Part shown: positions 53,101-64,000 of the stretch, piece by piece
Layout of the letters: the number at the start of each line of letters is the position of its first letter
How positions within the stretch are numbered: position 1 is the stretch's first letter
Assembly: GCA_013398275.1 (NCBI GenBank)
Contig: VZSE01002642.1
Span: 682,009 to 746,008 of the forward strand
Length of the DNA stretch: 64,000 nt
Origin: Promerops cafer
Lineage: Eukaryota > Chordata > Aves > Passeriformes > Nectariniidae
Direction: 5' to 3'
The notes under the pieces: model-generated
Told to the model about the DNA's origin: nothing
Databases searched by the model: none
What the model saw: only the letters and a program-made list of their open reading frames with translations
Translations under genes and position numbers: made by a program

Positions 53101-53717
53101 CACAAAGCCAAAAACACAAATAAATGGTAAATTGTATTTTTTTCAGCACTGAAAAGATCAAACTAGAAGAAAAGACACAAGCAAGAAATGCATGTATACA
53201 TGCATTTTTAGAAGTTACTAATTTGGAAATAGGTGGGTTTTTGGGGGATTTTTTTTAGCTTTTCCTTACTTGTCCTTTCTACTCCTACCCTATTTGTGCC
53301 ATTTGGTTCAATGCACTGAGTGATAGTTCTGTTAGGATTTATTTTTATATTTGCAACTTTGGGCCTATGAAAGCTTCAGAATGGTGAAAGAAGAAATACT
53401 TTACCTTAAAAAATGAATGTTGGAAGAGTGGCTGACTAGAAAAAATTCAGGATTTAATATTTCTTTTAGTGCTTTCATGACTTCAGAATTTTAAGAAACT
53501 GAGGAACTGGAAGATTGGAAAAGGTGGAAAAAATCCATCAACATTGCTCGTATTATTGAATTTAGTTGCAAGGAGCAGGAAAATAAAAAAGATATAAACT
53601 GAGGACTTTTCAACTTTTACATTAATTACTGTATCAAAATCTTTTAAGGATTATAGTTGAAAAAACTGTAGGAAAAAAATAAATCTATATCAATTGTCTG
53701 CCTTTTTCCAGGTGTTT

Positions 53718-53750
53718 TGTTTTTGTTTTTTTTTTTTGTTTTTTTTTCTC
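53718..53750. repeat. T-rich low-complexity tract
   Basis: GTTTTT-type units and T runs; no insertion body recognised. Confidence 0.85.
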
Positions 53751-56700
53751 GAAAGGCTTGTCTATCTAGACATCTCCTTTTTCCCCATTTATGGTTGGCT
53801 TCCTTTGCAGCAGACTGCTACAGACCTCATTCCAAATTGGTGACTGTGTACTTTTTATACTTTCCCTTCTGGTACAGCACAGTCAAATGATAAAAAGCCT
53901 TATCATGTGAATGTGCTCACTGAGTACACGAATCCCAGGCATCATGCATATTAGCTTTTCTCATGGATTGATTGGTGCTATGCTTTAGGTTACAGGCTTC
54001 GAAGTTTCCTGTGAGGTACATTTCCTAGTGCAGCATCACATGGTGTCCAAGGTGTATTTCACAGCTTTTTTAATTCCATTTTATTTTAGCATTTTATCAG
54101 GTATAATGCATAGCATTTTTTATAGCAAACTCTTGCTATGAACATTTTACAGCATAAACTTGCATATGTATGACAATATATAGAGATGGCAGGGCATAGA
54201 TGAGGCAGGAGGTAGAGAATATTTTTAACCTCTAGCATTCTCAACACTTGGTGCAAAACTCCATTTATTTTATAGTGGAATTTGTATGTGTCTTCCAAGG
54301 ATAAAAAAAAAAAAAATGAATTTAAGGCACAGAAAGTGTCATATTTCGGCTCTAATATTACAAGGCAGAGACACCTTGCTGTTTGTGCCAGTATAGATAA
54401 CTATGATCTTTTATCACCTTAGAAGGAATCCTTCTGAGGAATAGAAATCCTCAGTACCTTACTGATCTGTTCTTCTTAAACAAGCAAGTCCTCTGCTTCA
54501 TGGCTGCTCAAGTGAATGACATTTTACGATGTAAGAAATGGGAGAGAAATACACATAGGATTAGTTGCTTGTCCCCCAATAATCCCTTAAATTCTTTTAG
54601 CCTTTCCTACCACTCACCACCATGTCACAGTGACATGCTAAACAGCCTGAGTTACTTGTTTGTTCACAGTTTCCATGAGCAGTGTGTTTTTCTGAAAGGC
54701 TGTGCTGGACAGCAAGGTCAAAAGCTGCTGCTTTGTTTTGTCCTGGATTTTGCACCCTCTGAAGGGAGACAGAGATGGTGTTATCTCTGAGAGTGAGTTT
54801 AGAGGCTTTGCTGGGCAACCTTTGGCAAGTGCAGGGTGGAGCAGGCAGGGAGGCTGCAGCTGGTGTGCAAACTGGTGAGAAGGCAGAGAGCACAGACACA
54901 GAGGTGACGGAAAGGAAACTTTCAGAGACAGTCAGAGGGAGTCTGCTGCAATCCACTGTGAAAACTGCAGGATGGAGAACAAGGTCAGAAGGAAGGACGG
55001 GCACAGTGGATAGGGGAGAGATTTGTTTTCAAACAGTTTAAGCTTTGTTCCCAAGAAATTTTCCTTTCCTCTATTGTAATGGTTACCTTGTCCTACCCTG
55101 TGACCTAATGAATTATGATTTTTAACACTAAAAGTCCTGCTTTGTGGTTTGACGTAAGGAACAATGCTGGCACACCTACCTCCTGTCTCTGGCTGACTCA
55201 GTGTCACATCACACTGACTTGCAATTTTCACCGTGAACAGCCTCTCGGACACAGGACAGGAGGGAAGACTTACCACACTGCCAGTCTATATCCAGAAGAA
55301 CTGAAGTGGAAAAAGACTTACAGTTTCCCAAAACAGGGAAGGGGATATGAAGGTAACATTTCTGAACTGGATGTAGAGTAGAGTATTTCTCCTCTAGTGC
55401 CAAGTCAGCTGCTGCTGGGAGCTTATTAACCTCTGTGTATGGCCATTGAGGAATGAATTCCTATCAGTTTACAAGGCATAGAAAATGTTATAAGGCAGAA
55501 GATGGAAAAAGACATGATAGGACAAACTGAGAGCAGTCTGAAGGGCACATCTTTTTATTAACCCTGCTGAACATTGCCTCCTGTAACAGCAGGCTGCAGA
55601 CCTTTTCCAGGTTTTGTAAATAACTTGGTGTTTCTTTCCTCCATTATAGTAAGTATACAACATATGTTTAAGATTGGGCCTTAGATTTTCTTTAGCCCCC
55701 ATCCCGTTTTCCCACAGTTGCATGTTCTCTGGTGCAAACAACATTATTAATTACACACTAATAGCCTGATGTTGATGTAAATGTTATCCAACCATTCCTA
55801 ACTGCCTTTGGAAAGTTAGAAGTGTGAATAAAAGGGCAAATACACTCATAAAACTAAAAAGGATATCAGTCAGTCAGTTGTCAATCACAAAAATGAGGCT
55901 GATATAGGAAAGAAAAATACTACCTTTCAGTAACTTTGCCCCTCCCAAAGTTAAGTATAACCAGTAATGGTTATAATGACTATAATGACTGTGCTATTAT
56001 TCCAAATTGAATGTGGATTTTTTTGTAAATGTTGGTGGAAACCACATGGGAAATAACTGCAGAAACTTAGACAAAAGAGACTCAGTTCCCGGTGATGCAT
56101 CCTTCTAAAATGTACACAAATGGCTTGAGACAAAATATCTATTGCATCATCTTATTGTGTTTATCTAGTAAAGCTGTCTTCCCTCCTGACTTCATTTTTT
56201 CTTCTCTTCCATGTTCCCCTCTTTGCCACTGTTTGGGTGGAGATGTGTAGGCTTGTAAAGGATTTTTCAAGGAAATAGATGATTACTCAAAGCATGAAGC
56301 ATTTCTTCCACTTGAGCACAATAAGCTCAGAAGGACTTTTCTGCTGCCTGCTGGGGGGCTGAACAGACCTATGCCATGATTTCAGGGGCTGCAGAGAATA
56401 GGTAGGTGCAACCAGCACAAATTTTTCCCTCTAATGAGTGCAACAAAAAATAATAGTTTCTTGTAGCAGAGTTTTGGACCTTGATTTCAAGGGGGAACAT
56501 AATGCAAAATCCTAAGAGCCCATGGGTTTCCAGGAAGGAAGTGAGGCAGAAAGTCCGTAGGTTGACTGGACTGTAAACTGAATTGATGTGCCTGTGTGTA
56601 CTTTGGTGACTTGTGTGCATCCCATTTATCATAACTTCACTTCTTTTTCGCATGTGTATTTATCTCAGACAATTTTTATTTTTTAATTGAAATTATTATA

Positions 56701-58659
56701 AACTTCTGGGGTTTTTGTAGTTTAGAAGAATCATCTTTAGAAACTATTTTTAAAAATAAATCACTTTTCACAAAGTATTGCTACATAAAACTGAAGTAAA
56801 GCAGTGCAAATTCAGCTGGATAAAAATGAAGACAAAAAAAACCCAAGAGAACAAAGCTCTTTTCTTCAGTACTAAAAAACAAGATAGCCTGTGTGATTGT
56901 TTCTCAGTGTTTTGGAGTAGTCTCTCACCTCTGTCAACTGAGCTGTGGTGATGCTTTCACAGATAACATGAAAACATGTTATCACTGAGTAATTTCTGAC
57001 CTCATTCAAAGATCCTCTTTCTTTACTTTATTCGTCAAAAAGCTCTGTGCACTGTTGTGCAGCACCCTTGGTGCTTGCAGTACTTTGTTGCTGGTAAGCT
57101 GAATCTCCAGCACAACAGTAGGTAGCTACTGATCAATAGCGACCGAAGGTGACACATTTCCAGAAGATGCTGGCTGTGAGCTTCTGAGCCCTCTGGAGAA
57201 TGAAGTTTGGCATGACACACACCCAGAATCTTAAACAGCCTGTTTTATCCTGATTCTGTAGTCATTACTGATCCATGCATCTCTGAAAGGACCCTTTTTC
57301 CACAAAGCAGTGCTTACTTTATGAACATCAAAATGGCAGTTTTAAAGGTGAATAGGATCCAAGCAGCAATCACATTCTTCTTCACAAAACTTGGTGCTCG
57401 TTGCCAAAACTATTGTTTCTATCATTAGCTTTATTACCGTTCTAACTTAATTAGCTAAATGACATTATTTAGTGGCAAGTTCTCCAGTACATCTCCACTA
57501 ACCATTGCATATTTAATGTAGATTTTATTCATGTAAATATGCTGGCAAGTGGGCAAAAATTTTCAGACAGAGGACAGAAAAGGAAGCTGAACAGAGTGGC
57601 CCTTCCTACACACTTTGACCAATGAGGATGCAAAGTGAAAGGAGAAGGACTGTTTCCTATTGTGGATTTGTTTACACTCTTCAGTCTTGAGGCACAAGAG
57701 CTAATTGCTGTCAAGAAAAATGTGCTGAGGCAACAGATAGAAAACAGGTGACATATCAAGTGAAAACTTGTTTCCAGGTGCTCTTGCCCAGAGGGAGCAT
57801 CTACAAGTTACCTCTTTCCTTTCACTTACTCTGTAGAAGGTGAACTCCAAGGTGTTTTGAGACAGTTGTAGGAATGAATTCAAACATATTATCCCCTGGA
57901 AATCTTTTTCATAAAGGAAATTAGGAGTCTCCAGAGGGGTAATTGCATTCTCCCAAGGACAGCACAGCGTGCATAGAACCACTTAGCATGAGGCTGCCCC
58001 ACATATGACAGTAGATGACCAGTACAGGATTTTATTGTGTTTACTGACAGTGCTGTTCAGTGACATCCAATGCTTGATAGTTATCAAAGGGCAGTTTATA
58101 TACTCTGCTACACTGCTTTGATGGATATCATGCCATGGCTTTCATTTCCCTTCCTTTTAATATAGTTTGTAATCCCATTACATCAACTCAGATCAGCATT
58201 ATGTAAAAGTGTCTTCAAGTTCCTTCACTGTGTATTTTACTGTTGCATCCTTACGCAGAGGGTAACTTTTGTAGGTATTTCTATCTGGATGTGCCTCAAA
58301 AACCAGAGTAATGACCCTGTTATATTTAACTCAGGAAGAAATCTTACCCTCTTGCTGCCATAAGATATGGGTAATTTTTCAAAGTCCTGTTAAACATAAA
58401 TTGTGTGCAGATCACCCCTGGTGTATTTGTAGGCGTGGGACCAGATGTATATTTTCCACCACTGAGTTATCTGTTTATCTACTTGTCTATACTATGTATA
58501 ATAAGTTCTGATTGAAAAGAGTTTCACATCTGTAGAGGAAATGGAAGAGTAACAATGAATTTCAGAAAATAGAAGGAAAATTTAGATGTGTAGAACAAAA
58601 CAGATCTGGATATGGACCCCCTGGAAGTGTCACACAGGTCACAGCCCACTTTCTCGTAG

Positions 58660-58745
58660 TTATGCCATGTGCAGAAAAGAGGGATTTGAACTCACAACTC
58701 TGGTGAATTATTTGAGTCATCTGTGGTTTGTGCACTGGTCTTCCT
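58660..58745. repeat. Possible diverged tRNA-derived SINE relic
   Basis: Contains GGGATTTGAACTCACAACTC, like the box B/T-arm segment of tRNA-derived SINEs. No box A, tail or target duplication could be seen. Confidence 0.25.
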
Positions 58746-59495
58746 GTGAAAGGACTTGCTATTTCACTGAAACAAGCTTTCCTTGGACAATATCCAGTCA
58801 AGGCCTCTCACATACCAAACACCCATCCACTGTGCTAAAAGAATCAGCTGAAGGACTAGCAGCATGGGAAGCTATAATGCAAGACAGGGGTTGAGCAGGA
58901 AAGACTGAGAACACTTTTAAAGTTCTTTCAGTGGGACTCTGATGGACTCAGATGCTATTTTAGTAGGAAACTCAGATTTTAAATGTTCTAGTGTTTTGTC
59001 TCCACACTTTGTGCCTCATAAATTGTAGCAGAATTCTTCAGTTTTGCAGCTGTTATTGTAATTAGCAAACTAAATTACTTTTGCTTTTAAACCCGTGAAT
59101 CACAGGTAACTGCTTAATGCCACTGACATAAACACGTACTTTATTGACATCTTAAGTCCTTTCATTGTGTGAACACCTTTTCTTCTCTCAGACATTCCTC
59201 TGCTAGTAACTGTCACCTATCCCTACCCAAATAAATTGCTCATCAAGCAGCTCTCAACCTAGCTGAGATGGCTAGTGATCAGTGGTTTAGTAAGTAACTT
59301 TTCTCAAAGCTTTGTTTCTGTGTTAAGGGCCTAATTTAGCCTTCCTCTTTTCTAAAACTGTGACTGTAGTTGACCATGAAATTTCACAATATGTTTTGCT
59401 GTGTTCAGGGCAATTAAAAAAAAAAATCAGTGCAGACAGTTTATCTCATCTCTGAGATTCTTTTCCACTACTGGTGCTAAACCGTTATGTAAATT

Positions 59496-59501
<6 letters not shown>

Positions 59502-59535
<34 letters not shown>
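59502..59535. repeat. Long poly-A tract (34 bp)
   Basis: Uninterrupted A run, the longest homopolymer in the window. It could be the tail of a retroposed sequence or a simple expansion; upstream sequence shows no recognisable retrocopy. Confidence 0.9.
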
Positions 59536-59540
<5 letters not shown>

Positions 59541-62500
59541 AATCTGCTGCATATCACCTGTGGTGATTGCATTTCATTGGTATTTGAATACATCCCTTTG
59601 CTTATAAAGGAGATTGGATCCTTTGATATGAATGAAATGCAGATAAAAGTTGTTGTTGCTAACAAATCATGTACATAGCTGGTGAAACTCCACTGGTTTT
59701 ATCACATTTCAAGAGGGTGAATTTAATCTAATACTCTGAAAGCCATTATTAACTTGAGAAGGATTTGAAATAAAATGCTTTAGTATTTACAAATACTGTG
59801 CATTGGTCACTGATAAAGAGGAAACATATTCTGCAGAGCTATGACATTTCACCTGCCTCTCCATGTGGATGTAAGGCCATCAAAAATGAATACCTTGAAT
59901 CTGCATCTCTATGTGCCTAACTATAATTACATTATAGTAATGTGTAGAAACTCAGATGTTGTGCTGGATATAAATGCAGTACAATTTTGTTCTTTTTCAG
60001 GTCATTGGGGAGATTGATAAGGATCCAGAGAAGAATTTTTGTACTGCAATACCTAATTTCTGAGAGCTCTGCAGACAAACTGTATTTTCTCCTTTTTTCA
60101 ATGCATTGGTAAAGGGAGGTGTCCCAGAAACTTGCAAGCCAGTCAGAGAGTCACTTGAAATAGTAAAGCTCTTTGAAAATGCTGAGAGTAGAGAAAGGCA
60201 TTAAATCCTTACTCAAGAAGACATACTTATTTCTCTGACACAAGAATTCTTTTATATAAGAGCCTGAGACACCACTTTTACACACTGCTACGCAAAACCT
60301 GACAAATAAAAACTGAACAATAAGAAAGTCTACAGAAAAGTCCCAGCCACTCTCAATATAGTAATAGGGTATTCATCTCAAAGGATGCCAAGGTCAGAGG
60401 TGAGGATTCAGTTCTCAGAGTCTCTGTCCTAGGAGACTACTAAGCTACTGGATAAAAGTGTTTTGTGTGATGCTGTTCAAACACATAAGAGAGTTGGCCA
60501 CACTGGAAGTCCCCGATGAGACCAGACATTTAACAGCCTTACCGGGGTATAAGCACAAAGCAGTACAGTAGGATCAGAACTTCTATTATGGAGATTGTTG
60601 GACAGGGAATAAAGGTGGCCTATAGATATAGGTGGCAGTCCAGCAACAGGTTTCTGAGTAACATAGTAAAGCCACAATGTCAGTGCTTGGTTTGCAAGTC
60701 CTTTTGCAGATGTATCCAATATGACAACAACACAGTCACAGCACTTCCCACACCAAAATATGTTTAGAGCAGATCTCTAGCGTAGAGTCTAAATTTGTCG
60801 TGAATCTTCAGCACTGCAGGCTGCATTTTTTCTTAAAGTTTCCAGATTCCACAAATCTCCAGTGTAAGCTGTTGTCCTGTTAATGTAACATATCAGGGTA
60901 TGGACAGACCCTTTTTTCTAAAAAGATGAAAAGGTGCTTGTCACAACTGTAAGTAGCTCTCTGTGATATAAGCAGCACTAAAAACCTATTTTTTCTCCCT
61001 GTTCTATCTCTGTTTAAGCAGACTAAAGAAGAAATATAAAAAATATAAGAGACCCTCAGAAGTCCATGTAGCTTGTTAAAAGATCATGAAGAAATATGTA
61101 GCAACAGTTAGGAAATGACTAATACCTTCTGGGACAAAGCTTTCTCTTTCACTAAAAGGCATTTCTATTTTCCTATTGGATTCCATGAGATGCCAGAAAC
61201 ATGAATTAAAATATGGAAATATTTCAGAATAAAAGTGAGGCTTATCTAAGGCTTCTTAGATCCATCTGTCTTCTCAGAGGTTTAGTTTCTTTCATCACTT
61301 GAGAAATACCAGGATGAACAACAACAAAAAATGATAACAAGAATGAAACAAATACCTAGCAAAATATGAGCAAGAAAGGATTGCAATGCCTCTGCAGAGC
61401 CAAGTATTTAGATTAATTTTCGAAATTCTGGAATTTGTGAAATAAAGAATTATTGCCGCTGTAAGTTTCAAAATAATTTCTAAATGCCTAAAAAAAAAAA
61501 AAAAATTTAATGGGAATTTCATTAAAGAAAAAAACTGTTTAAATGTTCAATCTAGACAAATTATCCCAGCTCATTTCTTTAGTGATTGAGCTACATATAG
61601 AGGAAACGTCAGCACTGAAGGTGTCACAGAATCTATATTTATGCAGATATTCTATTTACTGCTACTCAAATATTCAGACATTTAAATAAAAAAGAACTAT
61701 AGGAAACAATGTACCAAATTTGTACATCATAAAATGGTGCTGTTGAGCTCAGTGAAACTTCCGGTGTAAAAAGTGTCAGAATTTAATTCCATACCTTTGT
61801 CTTCAGATATCACCAGAAGGGAAATGGATTTGTTTTTTAATTCTTGGAGGACCCATCTAGCCATTAGACAGAACAATTAAGTGGATCAACAAGAAGCTGA
61901 AAATGGGATTTTTCTGTATCTTTGGTATTACTGAAAATGGGATATAACTGCCAAAATTATTGCTTGTGTTGTAAAACAAATTATCTCCTGATGTAAAATG
62001 ATACAATTCCATTGACTGCAATGACGTTACACCCAATTTATGCCAGAAAAATATGTAGCTCTTTATCCATTTATCTATAAGCTGGTTGCTGTGACTTAAT
62101 TTCATATGAATTATGTTACTGTTCTTGGTCTGTGCCCTTGCAGCACTTTATTACATAGAAGGCTAGTTCAGCAGAAATAAATAAATATATGATTTGCAGT
62201 CTCAGCAAATGTCCTAGCCAGGAACAATGGCCTCTCTGCAGTGTTCCAGACTAATTGCCCCCAATTTTCTGCTCTAACCTTCATACGCAATACTATTCTC
62301 CTTATTCTTTTTCCACCCGATCCTCATGTTCAGATTTTGTCCAGTGTCAGCAAGACTTTAACCATCAGCCCTTATGTATTCAAATTCTTTCAGAGTATAA
62401 CTTCCTCTACAGTGATCATAAGAAACATGTATTACATTTAAGAAAGTGCATTACTTAAGAAAAGGATATGTTTTAAATCTTTCCTTCTTAAGCTCTTGCC

Positions 62501-64000
62501 CTGAATTTTTGTGTTTGATAGTATACCCTAACATTTATGGTAACAAATGCTGTTATTATAATTGTGTTTTATACTTACTAGTGTATCATCATCCAGTGTT
62601 TTTCTAATTTCACTGTCAAAATTTGCCATCAAATATCATAAGCAGTTTAACTGATATTAATACAAGTAGGAAGATTTTTGAGCTTATTTTAAGGCTGATT
62701 GGCAGCAACTTTCTGTCCAAAAACTGAATGCAGTAGCACTAAGTTAATGATAAGCATTAATAAATCATGCTTGAGGTAATTTCTTAGGTACTAAGGACCT
62801 TTTGATGATTAGCGAACATGTCTGAAAATTGTTCTGGTCACCTACCTAATAGCCTGTGGCTTTGGAAGGCATTAATCCAGAACACTGATTTCATTTTATC
62901 ATTAAGTTTTCTATGTTATAGGAAGTTGTTTGTGAGGCCTATTGGATTCGGTGGTGTACAGGAAGGTTGTAATTAAAGCAACTGTAAGTAGTTAGTTTCA
63001 GTTATAAATTAGTAGTTAGTTCCCAGATACTTTGGGAGACACCTGCTGAATTTAACAGAATTGGTTTCTACAGTCCAGCTGCATTTCTGCTGGACAGTTC
63101 AGCCAGGTGTGGAGCCATAGTCTATGACATTTGTGTGCTTATCCACTATGAAAGACCATGGACCATTCTGTTGAATACAATGTGCAGGTAAAAAGTAAAA
63201 GAAATATTCACAAAACCCACGATATCTGTGAAATGGAACTGTGTTGTTGCTGAAATATTTTATTAAGTCTCGTGTAAGAAAAAAAAGCACATTTTATATG
63301 CACATGCAGGTTTTAGGTAAATATTCCTGATGGGACTTGCCTCTATCTGCTCTATGTTGAAAGTCAAATTCTAAGTTATCTACTGTTGATATGTTCCCAA
63401 ATATGCCCTTTATCCTTATTTCCCTTTATGTTTCCCCATCTTGCTCTGTTCAGCTCCTGAGCCAGTCTGGACTGGGAGAATTCTGTTCTCAGTTCCTACC
63501 TTTTGGATCATAGCTCTGTCTTCTTTACTACACCATTAAAATGACTATAATGTATTTGCCTTGTGGCTTTTCTGACCTGGTGTTCTCCTTCTTGTGTCCC
63601 CTGTGGACACTTAAAAACGAACCATTATGAAATAAGATTATCACTATGGAAAACTTTACTCCTAGTCTCATTTAGTTAGCATTGATATAACTTTTGATAA
63701 ACTCAAGAGGAACAAAATAGAGTCTTGCATCATCTTTTTCATATTGTATGCAGTTCCTGTGTCTCTGGGGTGCTCCCAAACACAGAAGTGTAGTATAATG
63801 TTGTATTTCCTTTAGTCTTTGTGTTCAAGGTCTTGATAAGTCTTTTACTTCTGTCCTTTGTCAGTGCATCAGGCCATATACTATGGGTAGCCTTTTGCAG
63901 GGTTATAGCTGGGTTCAGCAGAGCTGAAAAAAAAATCTTAGATATCTTTTCTGAGGGGGCAATTTTGTAGATGTTTTTTCTCTCTAATATAGTTTAAAAA
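59536..64000. other. Distal intergenic DNA, right end: no gene seen
   Basis: AT-rich, stop-rich in all frames, with an A16 tract at 61490-61505. No exon, RNA gene or transposon recognised. Confidence 0.55.

Larger units (their letters stand above)
48546..59501. other. Distal intergenic DNA: no gene seen
   Basis: AT-rich sequence. A homeodomain-type TAAT cluster lies at 49561-49591, a 17-bp tandem duplication at 50082-50115, T-rich low complexity at about 53718-53750 and an A14 tract near 54303. The longest open frames (166 codons plus at 52196-52696; 135 codons minus at 54597-55004) have no recognisable domain or splice context. Confidence 0.5.

Noticed and set aside
56349..56366. CTCF-like site (minus CCCCAGCAGGCAG)
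   Set aside because: Only a partial match to the core; not distinguishable from chance.
59502..59535. Processed retrogene tail
   Set aside because: No recognisable coding body or target-site duplication was found upstream of the A34 run.

Overview
The window is vertebrate nuclear DNA from an amniote, most likely a bird or another sauropsid. It holds one recognisable gene, the large exon of a delta-1 protocadherin that matches PCDH9, on the minus strand at about 32.8-35.9 kb. The rest is AT-rich, intron-poor-in-exons and gene-desert-like. There are no Alu, B1 or L1-type repeats, which argues against a mammal. A few decayed MIR-like fragments, microsatellites and three short GC-rich islets are present. 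There are no bacterial-type operons, mobile islands or CRISPR arrays. The species call is inference from protein identity and repeat poverty; no diagnostic CR1 element was recognised.

Layout, left to right. 1-31.6 kb is PCDH9 intron 2, downstream of the large exon because the gene runs leftward; no exon was found in it. At 31.65-31.83 kb a small CpG-rich islet ends abruptly at a single N. 31.83-32.79 kb would be the 3'UTR if the exon 2 splice donor is not used. 32.79-35.89 kb is the exon, encoding a signal peptide, seven cadherin repeats, one transmembrane helix, and cytoplasmic motifs CM1 and CM2. 35.89-37.4 kb is 5'UTR or intron 1, with candidate splice sites. 37.43-38.24 kb is the promoter CpG island, broken by a 394-base sequencing gap, with a TATA-like element at its outer edge. 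38.24-64 kb is upstream intergenic DNA, including a 33-bp degenerate tandem repeat (39.58-39.73 kb), MIR-like relics, a second GC-rich islet with a near-consensus RFX X-box (48.29-48.54 kb), and microsatellites.

The exon offers two outcomes at its 3' edge. A strong donor at codon 1012 (phase 0) would splice to distant exons carrying the PP1-binding CM3 region. Read-through instead adds 20 residues, stops at 1032, and could use a polyadenylation signal about 0.93 kb on. No previously undescribed system was identified. The best follow-up targets are the retained-intron isoform, the X-box islet at 48.5 kb, and the GC islet at the single-N junction.
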